Part shown: positions 7,935 through 14,779 of the stretch, piece after piece | Position numbering within the stretch: position 1 is the stretch's first letter | Layout: each line of letters begins with the position of its first letter | Assembly: GCA_964408785.1 (NCBI GenBank) | Contig: CAYPAS010000006.1 | Coordinates: 1-19,400 of the forward strand | DNA length: 19,400 bases | Origin: UBA12465 sp964408785 | GTDB lineage: Bacteria; Patescibacteriota; Patescibacteriia; Patescibacteriales; UBA12465 | Direction of reading: 5' to 3' | Position numbers and translations under genes: made by a program | Notes under the pieces: generated by a model | What the model saw: the letters and a program-made list of their open reading frames with translations, nothing else | What the model was told of the DNA's origin: nothing | The model's database searches: none

Positions 7935-9116
7935 ATGAAAATCGCTTCTTTGGATAAAGCCCGTGATTTATCTGGGCGAAGAGTTTTCTTGAGGGTCGAT
8001 TTTAATGTCCCTTTATCTGACGGGCGCATCATTGATGATTATAAGATAAAAAGCGGCTTAGAAACTATTGAATATTTGGTCGCTAAGGGGGCTAAAGTGA
8101 TAATCGCTACCCACCTGGGAGAGCCGCAGGGTTACCAGGGGGAATTTTCCTGCGCTCCTATCGCTCGCGCTTTGAAAAAACTTTTAAAGAAGGAAATTTT
8201 ATTTGCTGGTCGGGCTGATTGGGAAAAAGTTTTCCAGGCGGTTAATAAATTGCCAGATGGTTCTTTGCTTTTTTTAGAGAATCTTCGTTTTAACTCTGGG
8301 GAGTATGATAACGACAAGAAATTCGCTAAAACATTAGCTTCCTTGGCGGATATTTATGTTAACGACGCTCTGGCAGTCAGCCATCGCCGCCAAGCTTCGA
8401 TTGCCGCGCTTTCAGAATTGCTGCCTAGTTACGCGGGGTTTTTATTAGAAAAAGAATTAAAAGCTTTTGATAAGGTTATGTCGCCAGAAAAACCGCTTTT
8501 GGTTATTATGGGCGGCGCTAAAATAAGCACGAAGGCCCCGCTAATTTCCAAGATGAAAAGCGGCGCTGATAATATTCTTATCGGTGGCGCTTTGGCTAAT
8601 AATTTTTGGAAATATCAGGGATTTGAAATTGGCCTTTCTAAATACGACAAAGATAGTGAGCAATATATTGCTAGATTTTTTCGGAAGAGCGGTGCTTTAG
8701 ACAAGAAGATAATCTTGCCATTAGATGTGGTTGTTAAAGGTGGTAATGGCGAGGCGCGGGTAACAATCCCGTCTGAGGTGAAAAAGAATGATTGTATTTT
8801 AGATATCGGGCCTAAAAGTATTGAGTATTATTGCCAGTTGATTAAAGGAGCCAAGACCATGGTTTGGAACGGTCCTTTGGGAAAATTTGAAGAATCAAGT
8901 TATCGTCACGGAACTATGACAGTTGCCAGAGCTTTAGCTTCGCGTTCTTCCGGCCGCGCCTTCGGTTTGGTGGGCGGCGGCGAAACCGTAGCGGCTATCA
9001 AGGCGAGCGGCATGGCTGAATACGTCGATTGGATTTCAACCGCTGGCGGCGCCATGCTCACTTTTCTAGGCGGCGGCCAGATGCCGGGATTGAAACAGTT
9101 AATTAAAAAAATATGA
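7935..9116 (+). CDS. pgk: Phosphoglycerate kinase, with substituted substrate-binding arginines
   Basis: 393 residues, normal length, both lobes complete. The enzyme transfers phosphate between 1,3-bisphosphoglycerate and ADP in glycolysis. Seen: VDFNVPL, LENLRFNSGE, NDALAVSHR, GGAKISTK, MVWNGPLGKFE, GGGETVAAI and STAGGAM. By alignment from memory with human PGK1, Asp23, Asn25, His62, Arg122, Arg170 and Lys215 are kept (D22, N24, H60, R118, R151, K196). Arg38 is Lys37 and Arg65 is Glu63 (HLGEPQG instead of HLGRPxG). Asp374 of the nucleotide site is Glu. The Arg-to-Glu change in the 3-phosphoglycerate pocket is severe on paper. The stop overlaps the next start (ATGA), so the two genes are translationally coupled. 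Identity is certain; normal activity is not. Confidence 0.95.
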   Translation: MKIASLDKARDLSGRRVFLRVDFNVPLSDGRIIDDYKIKSGLETIEYLVAKGAKVIIATHLGEPQGYQGEFSCAPIARALKKLLKKEILFAGRADWEKVFQAVNKLPDGSLLFLENLRFNSGEYDNDKKFAKTLASLADIYVNDALAVSHRRQASIAALSELLPSYAGFLLEKELKAFDKVMSPEKPLLVIMGGAKISTKAPLISKMKSGADNILIGGALANNFWKYQGFEIGLSKYDKDSEQYIARFFRKSGALDKKIILPLDVVVKGGNGEARVTIPSEVKKNDCILDIGPKSIEYYCQLIKGAKTMVWNGPLGKFEESSYRHGTMTVARALASRSSGRAFGLVGGGETVAAIKASGMAEYVDWISTAGGAMLTFLGGGQMPGLKQLIKKI

Positions 9117-10342
9117 TAGCCATCAAGGATTTTCATTTAAGAGAGATTATCGATTCCCACGGTCGGCCAGCTTTAGAGGCCGGCTTGTCTTCGGCTGATC
9201 GTTTTTTTTGGGGCAGTGCGCCTAATAGCGATTCAGATGAAGGCCTTTTATTTCGTGATAAAGAAAACAAGCGTTATCGCGGCGAAGGGTTGGCCGGTTT
9301 TCTCCGTCAGGTAGAAGGGCGTTTGCGTCCGGGTTTGCCAGGAAGAAAATTTTCTGGACAAGAAGAGTTTGATTCTTATATTAAAGAGGCTTTGGGCGAG
9401 GGAATGAAGGCCGCCACCTTTGCTTTTTCTGCCGCCTTTGCCCGTTTGTCGGCAGATTCTTCTAAACAAGAATTATTTGTTTATTTACAGCAGTCTTTTT
9501 CTTTAGCAGCGCCTAGTTTTCCTCGCCCGATTTTTAATATTTTCGATGGCGGCGCCTATGCTGATACTAATCTTGATTTTCAGGAATTCTTGTTAGTGCC
9601 GAAAGCTGGTAGTTTTTCTGAAAGTCTTCGCTGTGGCGTTGAAACTTATCGTGAGTTAGCTCACGTCTTAAGAGAATCAGGCTATGATAGCGATGTTGGT
9701 AGCGAGGGCGGTTACGCGCCTGATTTAGAATCAAGCATTGAAGCGATAGAATTGATTATGGCGGCGGCTATTCGCGTCGGCTATCAGGCCGGCCGTGATT
9801 TCCATCTTGGCTTGGATATTGCCTCTTCTTTGCTTTATGAAAGTTCTAGCCATAAATATATCTTTTCTTTGGATGGAGCGCGTTTAGGCTCCGCGGATTT
9901 AATAAGTTTATACAATGATTGGTTGGCTAAATATCCTTTGCTGTATCTAGAGGATGCTCTTGCCGATGACGACTGGGCTTCTTGGAATAAGTTGACAGCT
10001 GAGCTTGGTAATCGGCTCTTGATTGCCGGCGATAGTCTTTTTGCTAGTAGTGCTGATCGCTTGCGCCAGGGTTTAAAGGAAAAAGCGGCAAACACTATAG
10101 TTATTAAGCCGATTTTAAGCGGCACATTGACAGATGCCGTGAATTGTATAATATTGGCTAAGAAGCATGGTTATAAAGTCGTGCTTTCCCAGGAAATAGG
10201 AGAAACTAATGACGACCTAGTAAGCGATTTGGCGGTAGCTCTTAGTGCGGATTTTTTCAAAGCTGGATCGCTTTCTCGCGGAGAAAGAGTTGGCAAATAC
10301 AATCGCTTGTTAGCTATTTCTGAATTACTGGGTAATTCTTAG
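9113..10342 (+). CDS. Enolase homologue with rearranged active site
   Basis: 409 residues against about 430 for standard enolase, with both domains recognisable. It begins REIIDSHGRPALEA (REIIDSRGNPTVEA in the family). Kept, by yeast numbering: Glu168 (E158), Glu211 (E198 in VGSEGGYAP), metal ligands Asp246, Glu295 and Asp320 (D235, E280, D307), and catalytic Lys345 and Lys396 (K332, K383). Changed: the mobile GASTG loop carrying Ser39 is replaced by the shorter NSDSDEG; His159 is Tyr149; Asp210 is Ser197; and the phosphate-gripping His373-Arg374-Ser375 is Gln360-Glu361-Ile362. The proton-abstraction and primary metal sites survive while the phosphate site is lost, which fits a changed substrate or a non-enzymatic role better than random decay. 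The gene overlaps pgk by 4 bases and ends 3 bases before the iPGM homologue. Whether a standard enolase exists elsewhere in the genome cannot be seen. Confidence 0.88.
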   Translation: MIAIKDFHLREIIDSHGRPALEAGLSSADRFFWGSAPNSDSDEGLLFRDKENKRYRGEGLAGFLRQVEGRLRPGLPGRKFSGQEEFDSYIKEALGEGMKAATFAFSAAFARLSADSSKQELFVYLQQSFSLAAPSFPRPIFNIFDGGAYADTNLDFQEFLLVPKAGSFSESLRCGVETYRELAHVLRESGYDSDVGSEGGYAPDLESSIEAIELIMAAAIRVGYQAGRDFHLGLDIASSLLYESSSHKYIFSLDGARLGSADLISLYNDWLAKYPLLYLEDALADDDWASWNKLTAELGNRLLIAGDSLFASSADRLRQGLKEKAANTIVIKPILSGTLTDAVNCIILAKKHGYKVVLSQEIGETNDDLVSDLAVALSADFFKAGSLSRGERVGKYNRLLAISELLGNS

Positions 10343-10345
10343 AAT

Positions 10346-11236
10346 ATGAACGAAGATGTTCCGCTTAGTAGCGAAGGAGAAAATCGTCGGCCAAGGCCGG
10401 TGGTTTTATTATTGCTCGATGGTTGGGGCATAGCCTCAGCAAACGAAGCTAACGCGATAACAGCAGCCAAGACCCCGGTTTTTTTGAAGATAGTCCAGGA
10501 ATATCCAGTCGCCGCTCTCAATCCCGGCAAACTTAGTTTGAATGAGCGCTATTTAGTTTTAGGCAGCGGCCAAAATGAAATTACTGAAGATACTCTTGGT
10601 CTATCAGCTATTATTTCTAAAGCCGGTTTGAAACAGCTCAAATTAGCCGAGACAGAACGTTTTGCCGCTTTAACGACCATGTTTAATGGCCGCCAAGAAG
10701 ACCGTTTTTCCGGAGAAGATTGGAAAATAATTTCTTCAGCGGAAAACAACCATAGCGTTAAACCTTTCTTGGTTTTTAAAAGATCCGTTAAAGCCCTGCT
10801 AGAAGCTATTAATAAAGAAGACGACTCTTATGCCTTTATTGCAGCTTCTTTACCTTATTTAGACTTAACCGCTTCCACTGGAGATTTTTCCGCTGCTAAG
10901 AAGGCAGTAGCTGATATAGATAAATCACTAAAAGCAATCCTGGCAGCTGTTTTAGAAAAAAAAGGATTACTAATAATATCATCAGCGGCGGGTAATGCCG
11001 AGAAGATGCGTGATTTTAGCACTGATATGATTGATAATAGTATAACTGTTAATCCCGTACCGTTTATTATCTGTAGTGAGGATTACAAAGGAAAAACCAT
11101 TGGTTTATCTGATCCCATGAATAACGATTTAAGCCTGCTTGCGCCGGCGGGAAATTTTTCAGCACTGGCTCCTAGCATCTTAAAGATTTTGGGAATAGAG
11201 CAGCCAGAGTCGATGAAAGGAAAAAGCTTGATTTAA
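10346..11236 (+). CDS. Cofactor-independent phosphoglycerate mutase homologue, reduced and lacking catalytic residues
   Basis: 296 residues against about 510 for GpmI. N-terminal LLLLDGWGIA and NAITAAKTP, then GLKQLKLAETERFA, FNGRQEDRFSGEDW, GNAEKM and NPVPFI, identify the alkaline-phosphatase-like domain of 2,3-bisphosphoglycerate-independent mutase. The inserted phosphotransferase domain (about residues 76-310 of the family) is absent, and the catalytic-serine motif NSEVGH is not found. Of the metal ligands, DMVGHTG reads DLTASTG (His407 to Ser177), TADHGNAEQM reads SSAAGNAEKM (Asp444 and His445 to Ala214 and Ala215), and the His before NPVPF (His462) is Ile. Only the first Asp (D25) and possibly Asp403 (D173) remain. 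Mutase or phosphatase activity is very unlikely. The frame is intact with no stops or shifts, so this is not an ordinary decaying pseudogene. It is the last gene before the terminator. Confidence 0.85.
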   Translation: MNEDVPLSSEGENRRPRPVVLLLLDGWGIASANEANAITAAKTPVFLKIVQEYPVAALNPGKLSLNERYLVLGSGQNEITEDTLGLSAIISKAGLKQLKLAETERFAALTTMFNGRQEDRFSGEDWKIISSAENNHSVKPFLVFKRSVKALLEAINKEDDSYAFIAASLPYLDLTASTGDFSAAKKAVADIDKSLKAILAAVLEKKGLLIISSAAGNAEKMRDFSTDMIDNSITVNPVPFIICSEDYKGKTIGLSDPMNNDLSLLAPAGNFSALAPSILKILGIEQPESMKGKSLI

Positions 11237-11242
11237 AAAATA

Positions 11243-11269
11243 AAAAAACTGCCGTAATGGCAGTTTTTT
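11243..11269. terminator. Bidirectional intrinsic terminator between convergent genes
   Basis: ACTGCC (11248-11253) pairs with GGCAGT (11259-11264) around the loop GTAAT. The stem extends through an A run on the left and a T run on the right, so it offers a U-tract on both strands. It lies 7 bases after the iPGM homologue and 16 bases beyond the stop of the minus-strand PAP2-like gene, and can serve both. Confidence 0.85.
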
Positions 11270-11284
11270 GTTATCTTATAATTT

Positions 11285-11719
11285 TTAAGAAATAATGATA
11301 TTGGCTAGTAGGCTGACGATAATACCGATTAATCCGCCGATAGCTACTTGTAGCGGCGTGTGACCGATGTGTTCTAAAAGCTTGGGATAGCTTTGGTCGA
11401 GGAACTCATCTTCTTTTAAATCTTTTACTAAGACATTCAAGGTTTTTCCGTGCTGGCCAAGGTAATTGCGCAGTCCGATGGCGTCAGTAATGACAATGGC
11501 CGCAAAAACGAAGGAAGCGGCGAATATTGGATCATCTATGCCTAATCTCAAGCCGATAATAGTTGTCAGGGCAGTGACCGTAGCTGTATGCCCCGAAGGC
11601 ATATCAGAATAAGAAAAGATATCACGCCAATGGATTTTTCTTTTGAATGAGCGCAGTATTACTTTTGTGCCTTGGGCGGCGATAAAAGCGGCTATCGGGC
11701 AGATAAGGTAAATGTACAT
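11285..11719 (-). CDS. Divergent PAP2 family (DUF212/YuiD-like) membrane protein
   Basis: 144 residues, reading right to left from ATG at 11719. Motifs typical of the divergent PAP2 family are visible: SDMPSGHTATVTAL (phosphatase-like signature), DAIGLRNYLGQHGKTLN, and the C-terminal EHIGHTPLQVAIGGLIG. About four membrane helices. Related proteins are thought to be acid-phosphatase-like membrane enzymes acting on lipid or isoprenoid phosphates, but the cellular substrate of this branch is not established. It starts 15 bases after gyrB stops, with an AGAAGA-type ribosome site, so it should be expressed from the gyrB transcript. Confidence 0.88.
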   Translation of the reverse strand: MYIYLICPIAAFIAAQGTKVILRSFKRKIHWRDIFSYSDMPSGHTATVTALTTIIGLRLGIDDPIFAASFVFAAIVITDAIGLRNYLGQHGKTLNVLVKDLKEDEFLDQSYPKLLEHIGHTPLQVAIGGLIGIIVSLLANIIIS

Positions 11720-11734
11720 AAGATTTTTCTTCTT

Positions 11735-13777
11735 TTAGATATCCAAATTTTTAACTTTTTTTGCGTGAGTCTGGATGAAGTTTTTTCTGGGAGCGACATT
11801 GTCGCCCATTAACATATCAAAAATCTGATCAGCTTTAGCAGCGTCTTCAACCGAAACCTGTTTGACTATGCGTCTTTCTGGATCCATAGTCGTTTCCCAA
11901 AGCTGTTCCGGGTTCATTTCACCTAAACCCTTGTAGCGTTGAATGCTTATCTTGTTGTTTGTTTTTTTCTTGTCTTCATCTTCGCCCTTCTTACCCTTTT
12001 TCGGTGCTTCCAGTTCGATTTCTTCTTTTGCTTCCTCGTCATTTTCTTCGCCGATCTCAGTGGCCTCTTCTAGAGTTCCCCCTAGTTCTAAGACTATCTT
12101 TTCTTTTTCTTCATCGCTATAAGCATAGTGGACGGCTGTTCCTTTTTTCAATTGATATAAAGGCGGCTGAGCGATATAAATGTGGCCACCATCGACTAAT
12201 TGCGGGAAGTGGCGGAAGAACAGGGTTAAAAGCAGGGTGCGGATATGAGCGCCATCGACGTCAGCATCGGTCATGATAATGATGCGATGATAACGAAGCT
12301 TGCTGAGGTCGAGCTGGTCGTCGATGTTAGTGCCTAAAGCGATAACTAAATTTTTGATTTCGTTATTGGCTAGCATTTTATCCATGCGGGCGCGTTCAAC
12401 ATTCAATATTTTGCCGCGTAGAGGTAATATTGCTTGGAAACGGCGGTTGCGGCCTTGTTTAGCACTGCCGCCAGCCGAGTCTCCCTCGACGATGTATAAT
12501 TCACATTCTTCCGGATGACGACTGGAGCAATCAGCAAGTTTTCCTGGCAGGGTCAGTCCTTCTAAAGCGCCTTTACGTAAGATAGTTGCTCTAGCCGTTC
12601 TGGCGGCTAGGCGAGCTTGGGCGGATAAGATACATTTACCAACTATTGCCTCTGCCTCTTTCGGGTTTTCTTCTAAAAAGGTATTGAAAGCTTCTCCAAA
12701 AGCGGTTTCGACATAGCCCTTGGTATCAGCGTTGCCTAATTTACCTTTGGTTTGACCTTCAAATTGCGGATCAGGAAGTTTGACACTGATGATCGCGGTT
12801 AAGCCTTCACGGACATCTTCACCGCTTAGGTTTTCCTGTTTTTCTTTTAAGATGTTTTTGTTGCGAGCGTAATTGTTCAGTGTTCTAGTTAAAGCGGCGC
12901 GGAAACCGGCGACATGAGTACCGCCTTCAGGGTTATGGATATTATTAGCAAAGGCCAAAAGATTTTCGTTGTATTCGTCGTTGTACTGCAAAGCAACTTC
13001 TACTTTGGTACCGCTTATTTCTCTTTCAACATAAAAGACGGTTTCGTTCTTGACGGTTTTATTACGATGTAGGGAACGGATATACGATTTTATACCGCCT
13101 TCGAAATGGAATTTATATTTTTTAGGACGGTGGCCGGGGCGCTGGTCAAAGACATTCATCGTGATACCTTTTGTCAGATAGGTTTGTTGACGCAAACGAT
13201 CAAGTATTTTCCCCCAATTAAATTCCAATTCGGTGAAGATGGTAGCATCGGGCTTGAAAGTGATGGTCGTGCCAGTGTTGTCAGATTTTCCTACCGACTG
13301 TATAGCCTTAAGAGGGGAGCCGGTTTTGTATTCCTGCATCCAGACTTTGCCGTCACGACGGACCTCCGCCTTTAAATATTCGCTAAGGGCATTGACTACG
13401 GAAACACCGACGCCGTGTAAACCGCCGGAAACTTTATAACCGCCACCGCCAAATTTTCCGCCGGCGTGCAGTTTAGTTAAAACGGTTTCTAGGGCGGAAA
13501 CCCCGGTCACCTTGTGTTTTTCTACGGGAATACCGCGACCGTTATCGGCAACCGAAACCATGCCGTCGGCTAGCAGGGAGACGCTTATTTCGTTAGCATA
13601 ACCCGCCATCGCTTCGTCGATGGAGTTATCAACCACTTCCCAGATAAGGTGATGCAAGCCGGCGCCAGAGGTTGAGCCGATGTACATGCCGGGACGTTTG
13701 CGTACCGGATCAAGACCTTCAAGGACGGTTATTTGGTCAGCACCGTATTCGGAATTTTTTTTGTTTTCGTTTGGCAT
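11735..13777 (-). CDS. gyrB: DNA gyrase subunit B
   Basis: 680 residues. GyrB supplies the ATPase and part of the cleavage core of gyrase, which introduces negative supercoils. GHKL ATPase motifs: EVVDNSIDEAMAG (47-59), DNGRGIP (78-84), GGKFGGGGYKVSGGLHGVG (106-124). The transducer contains SVKLPDPQFEGQTKGKLGN. TOPRIM: EGDSAGGSAKQGR (431-443) and DADVDGAHIRTLLL (504-517). The C-terminus carries IQRYKGLGEMNP (612-623) and MLMGDNVAPRKNFI. Between about 568 and 609 there is a low-complexity insert of acidic then basic residues, in the TOPRIM-to-tail segment, which accounts for the protein being somewhat longer than a typical 640-residue GyrB. ParE is the alternative; the overall motif set fits GyrB better. 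The start at 13777 gives the classic N-terminus (ITVLEGLDPVRKRPGMYIG). Confidence 0.95.
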   Translation of the reverse strand: MPNENKKNSEYGADQITVLEGLDPVRKRPGMYIGSTSGAGLHHLIWEVVDNSIDEAMAGYANEISVSLLADGMVSVADNGRGIPVEKHKVTGVSALETVLTKLHAGGKFGGGGYKVSGGLHGVGVSVVNALSEYLKAEVRRDGKVWMQEYKTGSPLKAIQSVGKSDNTGTTITFKPDATIFTELEFNWGKILDRLRQQTYLTKGITMNVFDQRPGHRPKKYKFHFEGGIKSYIRSLHRNKTVKNETVFYVEREISGTKVEVALQYNDEYNENLLAFANNIHNPEGGTHVAGFRAALTRTLNNYARNKNILKEKQENLSGEDVREGLTAIISVKLPDPQFEGQTKGKLGNADTKGYVETAFGEAFNTFLEENPKEAEAIVGKCILSAQARLAARTARATILRKGALEGLTLPGKLADCSSRHPEECELYIVEGDSAGGSAKQGRNRRFQAILPLRGKILNVERARMDKMLANNEIKNLVIALGTNIDDQLDLSKLRYHRIIIMTDADVDGAHIRTLLLTLFFRHFPQLVDGGHIYIAQPPLYQLKKGTAVHYAYSDEEKEKIVLELGGTLEEATEIGEENDEEAKEEIELEAPKKGKKGEDEDKKKTNNKISIQRYKGLGEMNPEQLWETTMDPERRIVKQVSVEDAAKADQIFDMLMGDNVAPRKNFIQTHAKKVKNLDI

Positions 13778-13930
13778 ATCTAGTTTCTTTTATCTTCCGT
13801 CAAAATAAAAAATCCTGCTTTCTTCGATCTTTTTAGAAGGAGGACTTCTTATCCGCAGTCATTATTTTTAAACATTTATCTAAGATTATTTTAGCAAAAA
13901 AGAGCTCGCTTGGCAATCCTTTTAGCCCTG

Positions 13931-13959
13931 TTAATAGCGATATTTTCATTGCTTGTCAA
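13931..13959 (-). promoter_or_regulatory. Probable gyrB promoter (minus strand)
   Basis: On the minus strand a perfect -35 TTGACA (complement of 13954-13959) is followed by a 17-base spacer and TATTAA (complement of 13931-13936) as -10. Transcription would start near 13924, leaving a leader of about 147 bases before gyrB. That leader contains a CCTCCTTCT stretch (complement of 13835-13844) that resembles an anti-Shine-Dalgarno sequence. Confidence 0.55.
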
Positions 13960-14006
13960 TAGATTTTTCCGGCTTTTTCTGTGGCTTTTCCATCTGGGCG
14001 TGGCTA

Positions 14007-14015
14007 TGCTATAAT
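14007..14015 (+). promoter_or_regulatory. Extended -10 promoter of tpiA
   Basis: TGCTATAAT is a perfect extended -10 element (TG, one base, TATAAT at 14010-14015). No good -35 is present at 17 bases (TTTTCC region), as is common with extended -10 promoters. The start of transcription would be near 14022, only about 14 bases before the ATG, with no room for a normal ribosome site. Confidence 0.65.
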
Positions 14016-14035
14016 AAGGAATAAATACTAAAAAT

Positions 14036-14779
14036 ATGGGAGAAAAATATCTGATTGCTAATTGGAAAATGCGCTTGCCTCTAGCTTCTAGCGCGGTTTT
14101 GGCGAAAAAATTCCGTAACAGCCAGCGTTTGGCGGCGGGGCATTGCCGTGTTGTTGTTTGTCCAGATTTTTTGGCTTTGCCGGCTGTTAGTCAGATATTA
14201 AAAGGTTCTAAAATTCTTATTGGCGCTCAAGATTGCGCTCCCGAAGCAAGAGGCGCTTTAACCGGAGAAGTATCTGCTTTAGATTTGCGCCAGAGCGGCG
14301 CTAAATATGTTATACTTGGCCACAGCGAGCGACGCTTACTAAACAGTGAGTCATCGGCAATGATAAAACAGAAGATAAAAATCGCTTTAGAGGCTGGCTT
14401 GCGGCCGATAGTTTGTTTGGGGGAAAGCGCCGCTAAGAAAAGCGCCGCCGCTGCTGATAAATATTTGCGAGAAGAAGTCGGCCGCTTATTAAAAGATTGT
14501 CAGATAAAAAACAAAGAACGTTTGCTCTTGGCCTATGAACCAGTTTGGGCGATAAGCACTGGCCAGGGGGCTGCCGCCTTGCCGGCGAAAGAAGCGGCTA
14601 GACGTCAAAATCTTTTAAAAAAAGAAGCGCGTCGTTATCTCCCTTATTTTCCGGAAGTCCTTTATGGTGGTAGTGTTAACGCCGCTAATGCCGCCGCTTA
14701 TTTGGCGGAAAAAGATATAGATGGATTACTGGTTGGTGCCGCCTCTTTAGATTTAAAAAGTTTTTCTAGCTTATGTTAA
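14036..14779 (+). CDS. tpiA: Triosephosphate isomerase
   Basis: 247 residues, normal length. It interconverts dihydroxyacetone phosphate and glyceraldehyde 3-phosphate. All key parts are present: the substrate lysine in ANWKM, the catalytic His in ILGHSERR, the catalytic Glu in AYEPVWAISTG (loop 6, AIST replacing AIGT), and the phosphate-binding YGGSVN and LLVGAASL. It therefore looks fully active, in contrast to the altered pgk-eno-gpmI cluster nearby. It overlaps the following TPR gene by 7 bases. The start at 14036 leaves a very short leader behind an extended -10 promoter. Confidence 0.96.
   Translation: MGEKYLIANWKMRLPLASSAVLAKKFRNSQRLAAGHCRVVVCPDFLALPAVSQILKGSKILIGAQDCAPEARGALTGEVSALDLRQSGAKYVILGHSERRLLNSESSAMIKQKIKIALEAGLRPIVCLGESAAKKSAAAADKYLREEVGRLLKDCQIKNKERLLLAYEPVWAISTGQGAAALPAKEAARRQNLLKKEARRYLPYFPEVLYGGSVNAANAAAYLAEKDIDGLLVGAASLDLKSFSSLC

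Larger units (their letters stand above)
13778..14035. other. Divergent intergenic region gyrB / tpiA
   Basis: The longest gene-free stretch in the window. It holds the putative gyrB promoter (13931-13959, minus) and the tpiA promoter (14007-14015, plus). I see no RNA gene and no obvious operator repeat. An AGAAGGAGGA string on the plus strand (13835-13844) is not followed by any start codon at useful spacing. Confidence 0.6.

Noticed and set aside
10346..11236. Calling the iPGM homologue a pseudogene
   Set aside because: No frameshift or internal stop is present, scaffold motifs are conserved, and it is tightly packed behind the enolase, so it is better described as an intact pseudoenzyme gene.
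11959..12518. Plus-strand open frames opposite gyrB (also 13106-13439)
   Set aside because: They are shadows of a highly conserved gyrB; the predicted products are low-complexity and match nothing recognisable.
13835..13844. AGAAGGAGGA as a plus-strand ribosome binding site
   Set aside because: No start codon with an open frame follows at a workable distance.
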